IMG/VR virus record: IMGVR_UViG_3300020202_000066 | Span: 1-64,000 of that record | Reading direction: 5' to 3' (one strand) | Length of the DNA stretch: 64,000 bases | Source of the DNA: a virus | Shown: positions 39,878 through 46,435 of the stretch, in pieces | Numbering within the stretch: position 1 is the first letter of the stretch | How the letters are laid out: each line of letters opens with the position of its first letter | The notes under the pieces: model-generated | Told to the model about the DNA's origin: nothing | The model's database searches: none | Seen by the model: the letters and a program-made list of their open reading frames with translations, nothing else | Program-made: the position numbers and the translations under genes

Positions 39878-40775
39878 CGCTAGCGTCAGAGCGGCTATGC
39901 TCTCCCGCATGAAGTTCCCCGCCATCCACTCTCAGGTGCATCACACCGCTGCCGGGACGCCGTACCTCCGCGAGCCCGGTATTGTGCTGATCGCGCAGCC
40001 GCAGGTCGACCTCTCAGGGCTCCGCGGATTCCTGGAGGGCTTCGATCCGGAGCTCGAGTTCCCCGCCTACCTGGACGACCCCGTGCAGCTGCCGCCGGCG
40101 GAGCAGCTCGTGAAGGTCGCTGGCCAGCTGTGCTATGCGTCCTTCGGGCCGAAGCGCACTCTGAACGAGCGGGCGCAGGCTTACCTGGACCACATCAAAG
40201 AGTCAGGTCACGGTTCCGTGTGCGAGCACGCGAACTTCACCTTCCTTCTGTACGGAGTTGATCGGGCTCTGACGCACGAGCTGGTCCGGCATCGAGCTGG
40301 CGTCGCGATCTCGCAGCTGAGCCAGCGATTCGTGGATGGGAAGGTTCTGCGTTTCGTGGAGCGGCCGGAGTACCAGGGCCATCCGCATCTGCACGAGCGC
40401 TTCGAGCTCTGGATCGATCTGGCCGCCGAGGAGTACCGGATCCGCACCGAGATCCTGCTCGAGCTCCAAGGCGACGGAGTCGAGCTTCTGTCGGACGAGG
40501 ACCGCACGGGGCGACGGAAGAAGGTTCAGCAGGCGTCGCGATCCTGTCTGCCGAACGAGACGGAAGCCCCCATCATCATCACGCCGAACGCGCGAGCGCT
40601 TCGCCACATCATCGAGATGAGAGGGGCGGGCGCGGCCGACATCCCGATCCGGCTCGCGGCAATGGGGATGCTGGAGGTCATGCAGCAGTTGGCCCCGATG
40701 CTGTTCTCCGACTACGACGTTGTGCAGCACACGGACGGCACGCAGGTCGCATCGACCAAGTGGCGCAAGGTCTAG
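39870..40775 (+). CDS. thyX: flavin-dependent thymidylate synthase ThyX
   Basis: Up to 301 residues. The ThyX signature RHRAGVAISQLSQRFV (RHRxxSxNxxSxRY type) and EHANFTFLL before it are clear. It makes dTMP from dUMP using FAD and NADPH. With the dUTPase fusion and DnaN it forms the nucleotide side of replication. The start is uncertain: GTG 39870, ATG 39897 or ATG 39909 are possible, and a perfect 16-bp palindrome (39874-39889) lies between the first two. Confidence 0.9.
   Translation: MTDASVRAAMLSRMKFPAIHSQVHHTAAGTPYLREPGIVLIAQPQVDLSGLRGFLEGFDPELEFPAYLDDPVQLPPAEQLVKVAGQLCYASFGPKRTLNERAQAYLDHIKESGHGSVCEHANFTFLLYGVDRALTHELVRHRAGVAISQLSQRFVDGKVLRFVERPEYQGHPHLHERFELWIDLAAEEYRIRTEILLELQGDGVELLSDEDRTGRRKKVQQASRSCLPNETEAPIIITPNARALRHIIEMRGAGAADIPIRLAAMGMLEVMQQLAPMLFSDYDVVQHTDGTQVASTKWRKV
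39874..39889. repeat. 16-bp perfect palindrome at the thyX start
   Basis: CTGACGCTAGCGTCAG. If translation starts at 39897 or 39909 this would be an upstream operator or RNA hairpin controlling thyX. Confidence 0.6.
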
Positions 40776-40792
40776 GGCCCCGATCGAGGCCA

Positions 40793-41107
40793 TCACCAGT
40801 GCGGGTGCTTTCTCTTGGCTCGTCGGCGTCGGCGAGCGCGCGCTTCGGGCGACTGAGACGCCGGCGGCGCGCCAGAAGGGAAGGGGGGCAGCCTGCGAGG
40901 CTCGGGCTCTCGGGGTGCGCCGACGAGCGAAGGAGGCAGGACGCCAAGTGCGATCGCGGCCAGGATCAGCTGCGTAGATGGCGGAAGCGGCGGCGAAGGC
41001 CTGATCAAGGTCGTCTGGCCGGGGATGCTTTCGGCGACGAGCTGGCAGTCGCACGGAGACACCACGTGGCCGCAGACGAGCACCATGTTCTCCGCTTCGT
41101 CGTTCAT
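40793..41107 (-). CDS. small Cys/Pro-rich protein (104 aa)
   Basis: ATG 41107 behind GGGAGTG, ATGA overlap with the gene before. N-terminal CGHVVSPCDCQ suggests a metal site; middle hydrophobic (LILAAIALGVLPP); Arg-rich tail. No family recognised. Confidence 0.6.
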   Translation of the reverse strand: MNDEAENMVLVCGHVVSPCDCQLVAESIPGQTTLIRPSPPLPPSTQLILAAIALGVLPPSLVGAPREPEPRRLPPFPSGAPPASQSPEARARRRRRAKRKHPHW

Positions 41108-41460
41108 TCTGCACTCCCGCTCTCGATGTCCAGCCGGCGCGCGATCGCCTCAGCCTTCTCCTCCTCGCGCTCGTAGCGGTAGTCGATCCAGCGGAGGCGG
41201 ATGGACGCAAGCGCCGACGGGATCATCGAGACGAACAGCAGCGCAAACACGAGCGGCTGCGACACGCCGAGGAAGACCAGTCCGAGCGCCGCTCCTGCCA
41301 GCCAGCGTTCCGCCTTCTCCCTCAGTGACCGCCGCTGCTCACGGTGGCGGTCACGGCGCCGCACTTGGGCGACGGCCAACTTCACCAGGGCCGAGCCGCT
41401 TCGGTCGACATTCAGATCTTGGCTCGGGGGCGCGGGGATCACGCCGTGCTCGAAGCTCAC
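41104..41460 (-). CDS. membrane protein with charged termini (118 aa)
   Basis: GTG 41460 chosen because it overlaps the upstream stop (GTGA) as elsewhere in this genome. Basic linker (RRRDRHREQRRSL) then hydrophobic AALGLVFLGVSQPLVFALLF and an acidic-basic tail. Function unknown. Confidence 0.65.
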   Translation of the reverse strand: MSFEHGVIPAPPSQDLNVDRSGSALVKLAVAQVRRRDRHREQRRSLREKAERWLAGAALGLVFLGVSQPLVFALLFVSMIPSALASIRLRWIDYRYEREEEKAEAIARRLDIESGSAE

Positions 41461-41639
41461 CGGCCCCACCACCCGTCATCGGAGGGGATCTCCGGCAGGG
41501 CGGTAGCGATGAACAGTCCCGCTGCCGCGGCGCCCGCTACAGCGCAGGCGAGCTCCCTGGCAGGGCCGGCCTCAAGAAGCGCGTAGCTGCAGGTGGCCGC
41601 GCACAGGATGCACCCGAGGAGAAAGCTGATCGGGTTCAT
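41457..41639 (-). CDS. small two-span membrane protein (60 aa), holin-like size
   Basis: ATG 41639 behind GGGAGG. Two hydrophobic segments (FLLGCILCAATCSYALLEA and ELACAVAGAAAAGLFIATAL). Size and topology fit a class II holin but nothing else supports it. Confidence 0.65.
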   Translation of the reverse strand: MNPISFLLGCILCAATCSYALLEAGPARELACAVAGAAAAGLFIATALPEIPSDDGWWGR

Positions 41640-41685
41640 GGGTCCTCCCTTCTCGGGAGAACCCTAGCCGCGATCGAGAGGAGTT

Positions 41686-42150
41686 CTAGGGCTCGGGCGC
41701 GATCTCACTCCGGGCAGGTTCGCGCTCCGCCCCGGTCTCGGTCGAGCCGTCGGGGAACACCACGATGCAGGGAACGCCGCTTTTCCGGGCGAAATCGATC
41801 GTGTACCACGTACCGCCGCGAGCCTGGTGCGTGGACTCGCGCGGGCAGCCGATGATGAGGTCGACACTCCGCACGATCGCCCGATTCCGAGCGAAGTGAG
41901 TGGCTGGAGGGGCGACCTCATCGTTGAAGGAGAAGCAACCCTGCCATGGGTCGCCGTCGGGACCGGGCATGGAGTGGATCCGCGGGCGCGGCTGCATCTT
42001 GTCCGCGATGGCGGCTACCTCGACGTCGACGCCGCTGCACTGCCCGTGGACGAACAGTGCCGGGCGGTGCTCCTGAAGGAGGTCGAGCACGCGCTCGCGC
42101 TGCGCAGGCGTCATCCCGTAGCGGGTTCCGGTGATTCCGATTCGGGTCAT
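41686..42150 (-). CDS. SLOG-domain (cpYpsA-type) nucleotide-binding protein
   Basis: 154 residues from ATG 42150. GITGTRYGMTPAQRERVLDL, HGQCSGVDVEVAAIA, FARNRAIVRSVDLIIGCP and GGTWYTIDFARK follow the Rossmann-type SLOG/cpYpsA plan (G-x-R-P loop near the start, GAD/GVD, R-N-R). SLOG proteins bind nucleotides or nucleotide-derived signals and occur in several conflict systems. Biological role here unknown. Confidence 0.78.
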   Translation of the reverse strand: MTRIGITGTRYGMTPAQRERVLDLLQEHRPALFVHGQCSGVDVEVAAIADKMQPRPRIHSMPGPDGDPWQGCFSFNDEVAPPATHFARNRAIVRSVDLIIGCPRESTHQARGGTWYTIDFARKSGVPCIVVFPDGSTETGAEREPARSEIAPEP

Positions 42151-42199
42151 CGCTGCTACCTCGCGATCTTGGTTTCGAGAGATCACGATAGCATGTCGT

Positions 42200-42409
42200 T
42201 CAGGTGGCGGTCGCTGGCCTTGGACGGCCGACGCGCTTGCACGTCACCTTGAACTTCCGGAACTCCTGGATGCTCAGCAGCTCTGGCGCGGCCGCGGAGA
42301 GGTACACGATCAGCACGTCTCCGGCGCCGACACCCACCGAGACCAGCCCACGAGTGCCGGACTTGTCCAGGCTGGCGTAGAGTTCACGTGCGGCGGTGGC
42401 GGCCGTCAT
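42200..42409 (-). CDS. small protein (69 aa) before tRNA cluster
   Basis: ATG 42409 without a clear RBS. TRGLVSVGVGAGDVLIVYLS then FKVTCKRVGRPRPA. The same short pattern is seen in phages; no function known. Confidence 0.6.
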   Translation of the reverse strand: MTAATAARELYASLDKSGTRGLVSVGVGAGDVLIVYLSAAAPELLSIQEFRKFKVTCKRVGRPRPATAT

Positions 42410-42448
42410 AGCTCGAAGCGTACCAGCTCTGGCGGCAAGCGAACGCGA

Positions 42449-42530
42449 TGGGGCCGTGCCGAATCGAACGGCCAAGCGCGGCGGCATCTGCTCTACAGGC
42501 AGACGGTGGATCCCACTCCCCAGCAGCCCC
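42449..42530 (-). tRNA. tRNA-Tyr(GTA)
   Basis: Acceptor GGGGCTG/CGGCCCC with one wobble, anticodon loop CTGTAGA on a TCTGC/GCAGA stem, and the longer variable arm typical of bacterial tRNA-Tyr. CCA not encoded. Confidence 0.85.
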
Positions 42531-42541
42531 GGGAACCGAAG

Positions 42542-42616
42542 TACCGCCAGCGGGATTCGAACCCGCACTGTCACGACTCTCGATCGTGTGCCTCTGCCAG
42601 GTTGGGCTACGGCGGC
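42542..42616 (-). tRNA. tRNA, anticodon GAG by position (isotype uncertain)
   Basis: Good cloverleaf: GCCGCCG/TGGCGGT acceptor and GCGGG-TTCGAAT-CCCGC T arm. The anticodon stem CACGA/TCGTG encloses TCGAGAG, placing GAG (Leu) at 34-36, but base 33 is C and the variable loop is short, unlike class II tRNA-Leu. Confidence 0.65.
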
Positions 42617-42623
42617 AAGAAAG

Positions 42624-42707
42624 TACCCGGGGTGGGAGTCGAACCCACAAATGGACTCGCGTCCGCTGGGTCTGAGCCAGCTGGCTATCCCGTTCGCCTA
42701 CCCGGGC
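42624..42707 (-). tRNA. tRNA-Leu(CAG)
   Basis: GCTGG-CTCAGAC-CCAGC anticodon arm, long variable arm as expected for Leu, acceptor GCCCGGG/CCCGGGT. Confidence 0.88.
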
Positions 42708-42723
42708 AAGATGAACCGCACCA

Positions 42724-42796
42724 TGCCGACCCGCGGGATCGCACCGCGTTCTCCCGCTCTTCAGGCGGGCGTGAGGACTACCTTCACCAGATCGGC
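42724..42796 (-). tRNA. tRNA-Phe(GAA)
   Basis: CCCGC-CTGAAGA-GCGGG anticodon arm; acceptor GCCGATC/GGTCGGC; T loop TGCGATC departs from TTC. Confidence 0.85.
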
Positions 42797-42807
42797 GAGA
42801 GATCGCG

Positions 42808-42881
42808 TGCCCGCCCCGGGATTCGAACCCGGAACCTTCCGCTTTTGAGACGGATGCCTCTACCGGTTGGACCAGGCGGGC
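42808..42881 (-). tRNA. tRNA, anticodon CAA (Leu) on a short-variable body
   Basis: TCCGT-CTCAAAA-GCGGA gives CAA at 34-36, but the variable loop is only five bases. Acceptor GCCCGCC/GGCGGGC. Confidence 0.7.
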
Positions 42882-42886
42882 GAGAG

Positions 42887-42957
42887 CAGGCCCTGACGGA
42901 TTCGAACCGCCACCCGACGGGTTGGAGCCGTCGATGCTGCCGTTACACCAAGGACCT
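42887..42957 (-). tRNA. tRNA-Trp(CCA)
   Basis: GACGG-CTCCAAC-CCGTC anticodon arm, discriminator G, acceptor AGGTCCT/AGGGCCT. Confidence 0.88.
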
Positions 42958-42976
42958 GAGTGGGGAGTGCAGCTGG

Positions 42977-43049
42977 CTCCGGGAGCAGGGATCGAACCTG
43001 CGGCGGACCGGTTAACAGCCGGCTGCTCTGCCAACTGAGCTATCCCGGA
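42977..43049 (-). tRNA. tRNA-Asn(GTT)
   Basis: GCCGG-CTGTTAA-CCGGT anticodon arm; acceptor TCCGGGA/TCCCGGA; discriminator G. Confidence 0.9.
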
Positions 43050-43058
43050 GCGAGCTGG

Positions 43059-43127
43059 TTGCGGGCCCGGGTGTCGATCCCGGCATTCCAGGCTTATGAG
43101 GCCCGGCTGATCGCCGAATCGCCCGCA
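43059..43127 (-). tRNA. tRNA-Met(CAT)
   Basis: CGGGC-CTCATAA-GCCTG anticodon arm; acceptor TGCGGGC/GCCCGCA; D arm shorter than usual. A lysidine-modified Ile reading is possible in principle. Confidence 0.8.
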
Positions 43128-43146
43128 ACGAGTTAGGGCTGGGCCG

Positions 43147-43323
43147 TCAGGCCCCGGGATTGAGAAGGCGCAGAAGGCACCAGGCCCATGCGGGCCCGGT
43201 AAAGAGGGGGAGCCGCCACAAGTGCGGCCGTGCAGCGGGATAACGCCGAGGGACGGACGTGGTGGTCGGGAGCGCAGCACCGACCGCGGGCGCTGCCGGG
43301 CGGATCGAATGCTGTCCAGTCAT
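43147..43323 (-). CDS. possible small protein inside tRNA cluster (58 aa)
   Basis: ATG 43323 behind GAGGAGCC. Ends with a Trp/Leu-rich hydrophobic stretch (LWRLPLFTGPAWAWCLLRLL) like a membrane peptide. It fills most of the 267-base gap in the tRNA run. Low certainty. Confidence 0.35.
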   Translation of the reverse strand: MTGQHSIRPAAPAVGAALPTTTSVPRRYPAARPHLWRLPLFTGPAWAWCLLRLLNPGA

Positions 43324-43394
43324 CGGTGGCTCCTCGGGGCACGTCAGGCCCTCGGGGTCGACGTAGGATCCGACGGCGGCGGTGGGTGCAATAA

Positions 43395-43465
43395 AGGCCC
43401 CAGAGAGAATCGAACTCTCGCCACCGGGTTACAAAGCCGGCGCTCGACCTTCGAGCTATGAGGCC
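43395..43465 (-). tRNA. tRNA-Thr(TGT)
   Basis: Loop TTTGTAA on CCGGC/CCCGG (inner pair mismatched); acceptor GGCCTCA/TGGGGCC. Confidence 0.78.
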
Positions 43466-43468
43466 GAA

Positions 43469-43542
43469 GAGCCCTGACGGCGGATCGAACGCCGGTCTGC
43501 TGCTTACGAAACAGCCATCCTACCAACTGGACGATCAGGGCT
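43469..43542 (-). tRNA. tRNA-Thr(CGT)
   Basis: GCTGT-TTCGTAA-GCAGC; acceptor AGCCCTG/CAGGGCT. Confidence 0.83.
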
Positions 43543-43544
43543 GA

Positions 43545-43616
43545 AGCTCTCGCCGGGGGTCGAACCCGGGTTTCGGTCTTACCAAGACCGCGTGCTACCA
43601 GCTGCACCACGGGAGC
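43545..43616 (-). tRNA. tRNA-Thr(GGT)
   Basis: CGGTC-TTGGTAA-GACCG; acceptor GCTCCCG/CGAGAGC with one mismatch. With the two neighbours it covers all Thr codons. Confidence 0.83.
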
Positions 43617-43620
43617 GGAG

Positions 43621-43692
43621 TGCGGGTCGAGCGAGTCGAACGCTCTCATCCAGTTTGGAAGACTGGCATGCAACCACCAACATCTGGCCCGC
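43621..43692 (-). tRNA. tRNA-Gly(TCC)
   Basis: CCAGT-CTTCCAA-ACTGG; acceptor GCGGGCC/GACCCGC with one mismatch. Confidence 0.83.
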
Positions 43693-43702
43693 ATGAAACT
43701 GA

Positions 43703-43775
43703 AGTGCCCGGCGGGGCTCGAACCCGCGACCTCCTCGTTGGCAACGAGGCGTTCCGCCAACCGAACTCCGAGCAC
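43703..43775 (-). tRNA. tRNA-Gly(GCC)
   Basis: CCTCG-TTGCCAA-CGAGG; acceptor GTGCTCG/CGGGCAC. Confidence 0.87.
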
Positions 43776-43779
43776 AGGA

Positions 43780-43851
43780 TGTGGCGAGAGGGAGTCGAAC
43801 CCTCGTGACCGGATTCACAGCCCGGCGCCTGTACCGCTCGGCCATCGCCAC
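43780..43851 (-). tRNA. tRNA-His(GTG)
   Basis: CCGGG-CTGTGAA-TCCGG; acceptor GTGGCGA/TCGCCAC; an extra G precedes the 5' end as required for His identity. Confidence 0.87.
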
Positions 43852-43873
43852 CACGATCAGCACTCGAACCTGG

Positions 43874-43947
43874 CGAACATGATGGGACTCGCACCCACTT
43901 TCTCCGGCGTGACGGGCCGGCGTCTCGACTGCTTCGACCTCATGTCC
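43874..43947 (-). tRNA. tRNA-Asp(GTC) with C33
   Basis: CCGGC-CCGTCAC-GCCGG: base 33 is C instead of the near-universal U. Acceptor GGACATG/CATGTTC; discriminator G fits Asp. Confidence 0.78.
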
Positions 43948-43951
43948 GTAG

Positions 43952-44025
43952 TTCGCCCGGAGGGACTCGAACCCCCGAAATGGCTGGGTGTAGGCCAGCT
44001 GCCTTTGCCGCTTGGCGACGGGCGA
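43952..44025 (-). tRNA. tRNA, anticodon TAC (Val) with C33 on a Gln-like body
   Basis: GCTGG-CCTACAC-CCAGC. Acceptor TCGCCCG/CGGGCGA. The D region (TCGCCAAGCGGCAAAGGCA) looks like tRNA-Gln. Isotype by anticodon only. Confidence 0.7.
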
Positions 44026-44030
44026 ATGGA

Positions 44031-44101
44031 TGGAGCTCCAGGGAATCGAACCCTGATCTGCCGGGTGCAAGCCGACCGTCCTCCCGTTGAACGAGAGCCC
44101 C
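44031..44101 (-). tRNA. tRNA-Ala(TGC)
   Basis: GTCGG-CTTGCAC-CCGGC; acceptor GGGGCTC/GAGCTCC. The G3-U70 Ala identity pair is present (G3 with T70). Confidence 0.88.
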
Positions 44102-44102
44102 A

Positions 44103-44140
44103 GAAAGAGAAACCCCCGGGCCAGGTGAGTGGTCCGGGGG
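44103..44140 (-). terminator. intrinsic terminator in tRNA cluster
   Basis: CCCCCGG stem (44113-44119 with 44134-44140) followed on the minus strand by a TTTCTCTTT tract. Directly after a 25-residue peptide gene and just before tRNA-Ala, so it limits transcription of the tRNAs downstream of it. Confidence 0.75.
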
Positions 44141-44165
44141 CCTTGAGCGCGCTCTTCAGTTCGCG

Positions 44166-44243
44166 CTACAGGGCGGACCACCCGCCGGCATCGACGCCGG
44201 CCGCGTGTGCGGTCGTCCCTGTGTGCACAGTGAAGAGCAGCAT
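44166..44243 (-). CDS. 25-residue peptide before terminator
   Basis: ATG 44243 behind GGAGACG. MLLFTVHTGTTAHAAGVDAG and five more residues. Same RBS-peptide-terminator layout as 45224-45292. Could be a leader peptide for attenuation of tRNA transcription. Confidence 0.4.
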   Translation of the reverse strand: MLLFTVHTGTTAHAAGVDAGGWSAL

Positions 44244-44282
44244 GGTCGTCTCCTATCACGGTCGTGGCTATCGCGGTGCAAG

Positions 44283-44354
44283 TCCTCGCGGAGAGATTCG
44301 AACTCCCAGCCGTCTGGTTCGAAGCCAGCCGCTCTTCCGCTGAGCTACGCGAGG
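44283..44354 (-). tRNA. tRNA-Arg(TCG)
   Basis: GCTGG-CTTCGAA-CCAGA; acceptor CCTCGCG/CGCGAGG. Confidence 0.87.
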
Positions 44355-44358
44355 ATGA

Positions 44359-44431
44359 TGTACCCGGCAAGGCTCGAACTTGCGGCCGCCCTGGTAGGAA
44401 CAGGGTGCTCCTCCGACTGAGCTACGGATGC
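44359..44431 (-). tRNA. tRNA-Arg(CCT)
   Basis: CCCTG-TTCCTAC-CAGGG; acceptor GCATCCG/CGGGTAC with one mismatch at pair 2-71. Confidence 0.8.
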
Positions 44432-44453
44432 AGGAGCCACACACGGGAACTGG

Positions 44454-44528
44454 TCTGCGCGGAGGGACTCGAACCCCCGGTCTCCTGCTCCCAAGGCAGG
44501 CGCTTTCGCCAGGCTAAGCTACGCGCAG
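44454..44528 (-). tRNA. tRNA-Pro(TGG)
   Basis: CCTGC-CTTGGGA-GCAGG; acceptor CTGCGCG/CGCGCAG. Confidence 0.88.
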
Positions 44529-44531
44529 AGA

Positions 44532-44602
44532 TGCACCCACGTGGAATCGAACCACGGGCTCGGTCTTCGGAGGACCGCATCCTTCCTCTGGACGATGGGT
44601 GC
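44532..44602 (-). tRNA. tRNA-Arg(CCG)
   Basis: CGGTC-CTCCGAA-GACCG; acceptor GCACCCA/TGGGTGC. Confidence 0.88.
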
Positions 44603-44609
44603 TGCTTGG

Positions 44610-44677
44610 TGCCTCTGTCGGGAGTCGAACCCGATGGGCAGCCTTCGCAGGGCTGCCTCCAATCCCCTGGCAGAAGC
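44610..44677 (-). tRNA. tRNA-Arg(GCG), shortened D arm
   Basis: CAGCC-CTGCGAA-GGCTG; acceptor GCTTCTG/CAGAGGC followed by encoded CCA. At 68 bases the D region is clearly short. GCG is an uncommon Arg anticodon. Confidence 0.7.
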
Positions 44678-44684
44678 ACGGAAG

Positions 44685-44756
44685 TAGGCCGTCGTGGTGC
44701 TGCCCCACGCTCCTCCGACTTATAAGGTCGGCGCTCTGCTGATGAGCTAACGGCCC
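44685..44756 (-). tRNA. tRNA-Ile(TAT) with non-consensus T loop
   Basis: CCGAC-CTTATAA-GTCGG; acceptor GGGCCGT/ACGGCCT. T stem CGTGG/CCACG is good but the loop is GGCAGCA, lacking T-psi-C. Confidence 0.72.
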
Positions 44757-44818
44757 AGATGGCCGGGAAGCGTGGAGCTATATACGCCGTCGGGGAGACG
44801 GCACCGGGGGTGGGCAGA

Positions 44819-44864
44819 ATGGTCGCCTCGGGGCGAAGCTGGTGAGTGCGATGTGGGCGACCAT
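44819..44864. repeat. inverted repeat in tRNA gap
   Basis: ATGGTCGCC and GGCGACCAT, 28 bases apart. It sits in the 149-base gap (44757-44905), which also holds a short GCCGTC/GACGGC hairpin and no supported gene. Confidence 0.5.
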
Positions 44865-44905
44865 GGTCCAGCGTAGCGCGCACGCGCGGTGGCTGGTGCA
44901 GATGA

Positions 44906-44992
44906 CGGAGAGCCAGAGACTCGAACTCTGACGCGGTGAACCGCCCGCCGGGTAGCAACCGGGGCCCGATACCAGTTACGGGATAGCTCTCC
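44906..44992 (-). tRNA. tRNA-Ser(GCT)
   Basis: Anticodon loop TTGCTAC with CCGG stem; long variable arm (CGGGCGG...CCGCG); acceptor GGAGAGC/GCTCTCC; discriminator G. Confidence 0.87.
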
Positions 44993-45000
44993 AGGAACAG

Positions 45001-45081
45001 AGGAGGGCGGAGGTGTCGATCCCCGAGCCCGAAGGCCCCACCGTTTTCAAGACGGCTTGCCGCGCCGGCGGCGCGCCCTCC
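45001..45081 (-). tRNA. tRNA-Ser(TGA)
   Basis: CCGT-CTTGAAA-ACGG anticodon arm; long GC-rich variable arm; acceptor GGAGGGC/GCCCTCC. T stem has a weak outer pair. Confidence 0.8.
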
Positions 45082-45095
45082 AGGAACAACACCAG

Positions 45096-45165
45096 AACGC
45101 TGGCCGGGAATCGAACCCGGGCCGGTACCTTTGCAGGGCACCTCCGCGCCACGCGAATCCAGCGC
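45096..45165 (-). tRNA. tRNA-Cys(GCA)
   Basis: GTGCC-CTGCAAA-GGTAC; acceptor GCGCTGG/CCAGCGT; discriminator U as required for Cys. Confidence 0.86.
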
Positions 45166-45205
45166 AAAGAGAAAGCCCCCGGCGGTCCTGTGACTGCCGG
45201 GGGCT
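45166..45205 (-). terminator. intrinsic terminator in tRNA cluster
   Basis: AGCCCCCGGC/GCCGGGGGCT ten-pair stem, then TTCTCTTT on the minus strand. Lies after the 22-residue peptide gene and before tRNA-Cys, matching the layout at 44103-44140. Confidence 0.78.
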
Positions 45206-45223
45206 CTCGATCCTGCGTCGTCG

Positions 45224-45292
45224 TCAGGGCGTCGAGACTCCCGGCCAGCCGGCGCCGCGGGAACTCGACGAACAGGTGACGATGCGGATCAT
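45224..45292 (-). CDS. 22-residue peptide before terminator
   Basis: ATG 45292 behind GATAGGAG. MIRIVTCSSSSRGAGWPGVS and two more. The sequence before its start (GATAGGAG...GACCATG) resembles that of the 25-residue peptide at 44243. Confidence 0.4.
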   Translation of the reverse strand: MIRIVTCSSSSRGAGWPGVSTP

Positions 45293-45368
45293 GGTCTGCT
45301 CCTATCCGCGTCGGGACGCGGTGGGTGCACGCTCGGGCGATCGAAGGAGGTTCACGGGGGGGAAGAGG

Positions 45369-45671
45369 CTAGACGCCGACGGAGACGACCTTTCCCAGGA
45401 TCGCGGTCCGCTTGACCCAACCGTTGATGCGGCCGATGTTGTTCCCGATGAGAGCTCGGTCTCCCTGCAGCTGCTTGACCAGATGCAAGAGGAATCCTCC
45501 ACGCCAGCGGACGAACACCGCGTCTCCGACCGCTACGGCCATGGGATCGACCGGCGCGATGGTCACGAGCTCGCCGCTCTCGATCCGGCCGCGCATCGAC
45601 CCCCCGAGCGGACGAACCTTCGCGACTCGACCAGCAGAGATCTCCCGCAGCGCATCCGATGCCCAGCCCAT
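45369..45671 (-). CDS. stand-alone S24/S26-type peptidase domain (100 aa)
   Basis: ATG 45671 behind GGAGGAG. GGSMRGRIESGELVTI puts a nucleophile Ser at 25, and FLLHLVKQLQGD gives Lys at 66, the Ser-Lys pair of LexA/UmuD/signal peptidase folds. No HTH and no membrane helix, and no clear Ala-Gly cleavage site, so it may process another protein or be a UmuD'-like remnant. Located between tRNA genes. Confidence 0.75.
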   Translation of the reverse strand: MGWASDALREISAGRVAKVRPLGGSMRGRIESGELVTIAPVDPMAVAVGDAVFVRWRGGFLLHLVKQLQGDRALIGNNIGRINGWVKRTAILGKVVSVGV

Positions 45672-45760
45672 CGCCTGACTCCTCCGGCGACCTTCGTGCG
45701 GCCGCCACCGATGCCGGGCGAGTAGGTCGCGCGCTGCGATTCGGGTGCGCGGATCTCGAG

Positions 45761-45846
45761 AGGACCGGAAGGGGATCGAACCCTTCGTGCGCCTCGCGGC
45801 GCGACGGCTTAAAAGGCCGCTGCCGACACCAGTCGGCCACCGGTCC
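45761..45846 (-). tRNA. tRNA, anticodon TTT (Lys) on a class II body
   Basis: GCGGC-CTTTTAA-GCCGT gives TTT, but there is a long variable arm (CGCGCCGCGAGGCGCACG), typical of Leu/Ser. Acceptor GGACCGG/CCGGTCC. True isotype uncertain. Confidence 0.65.
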
Positions 45847-45848
45847 GA

Positions 45849-45918
45849 TACCCCCGCCAGGAATTGCACCTGGGTCTCCACGTCATCAGCGTGGCATCCT
45901 GCTGTTGAACGACGGGGA
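45849..45918 (-). tRNA. tRNA-Ile(GAT)
   Basis: CCACG-CTGATGA-CGTGG; acceptor ATCCCCG/CGGGGGT; T loop TGCAATT. Confidence 0.83.
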
Positions 45919-45923
45919 TGCGG

Positions 45924-45996
45924 ATGAACCCGCCGGGATTCGCACCCGGATGCCCGGATTAAGAGTCCGGTCCGTTGCTGTTACGGTCACGGGTCC
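45924..45996 (-). tRNA. tRNA-Lys(CTT)
   Basis: CCGGA-CTCTTAA-TCCGG; acceptor GGACCCG/CGGGTTC. Confidence 0.87.
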
Positions 45997-46008
45997 AGAG
46001 GAGGGGAG

Positions 46009-46081
46009 CAGCTCCTGATCGTGTCGAGCGATCACCTTCCGGGTCAAAGCCGGACGTGCAGAGCCGCTACACCAAGCAGCC
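46009..46081 (-). tRNA. tRNA-Gln(TTG)
   Basis: TCCGG-CTTTGAC-CCGGA; acceptor GGCTGCT/AGGAGCT with one mismatch and one wobble; T loop CTCGACA. Diverged but foldable. Confidence 0.65.
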
Positions 46082-46090
46082 GGGGGAGAG

Positions 46091-46161
46091 CAGCCGCCCA
46101 GGGAATCGAACCCCGACCCTCTCGGTCAGAACGAGGTGTGCTGCCACTACACCCGGCGGCT
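46091..46161 (-). tRNA. tRNA-Gln(CTG)
   Basis: CTCG-TTCTGAC-CGAG anticodon arm; acceptor AGCCGCC/GGCGGCT; discriminator G. Confidence 0.83.
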
Positions 46162-46356
46162 TCGGAATTGATCCAGCTGGTTGACGGTGGGGCGGTGAAG
46201 CGAGAGCAGCGCCTCACTCTTACCCGCCGAGCGCCCTCGGCAGACCCCTCCGCCGACCAGCTACGCCTGGCGTTGCTGGATGGGTTTGGCCCGTCCGGGC
46301 CCGGGAATGCCGGCACCCGCGACGGGCCGACGCTTGAGCAGGAAGGAGCGGAGGAG
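46162..46356. other. gap in tRNA cluster
   Basis: About 195 bases with no supported gene or clear RNA. It contains a GC-rich palindromic stretch CCCGGGCCCGG near 46295. Confidence 0.35.
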
Positions 46357-46429
46357 TAGCCCGCCAGGGACTCGAACCCTGCTTTCCTGGCTGAGAACCA
46401 GGTGTCCTGGCCGGATAGACGAGCGGGCC
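46357..46429 (-). tRNA. tRNA-Glu(CTC)
   Basis: CCTGG-TTCTCAG-CCAGG; acceptor GGCCCGC/GCGGGCT. Confidence 0.86.
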
Positions 46430-46435
46430 ATGAGA

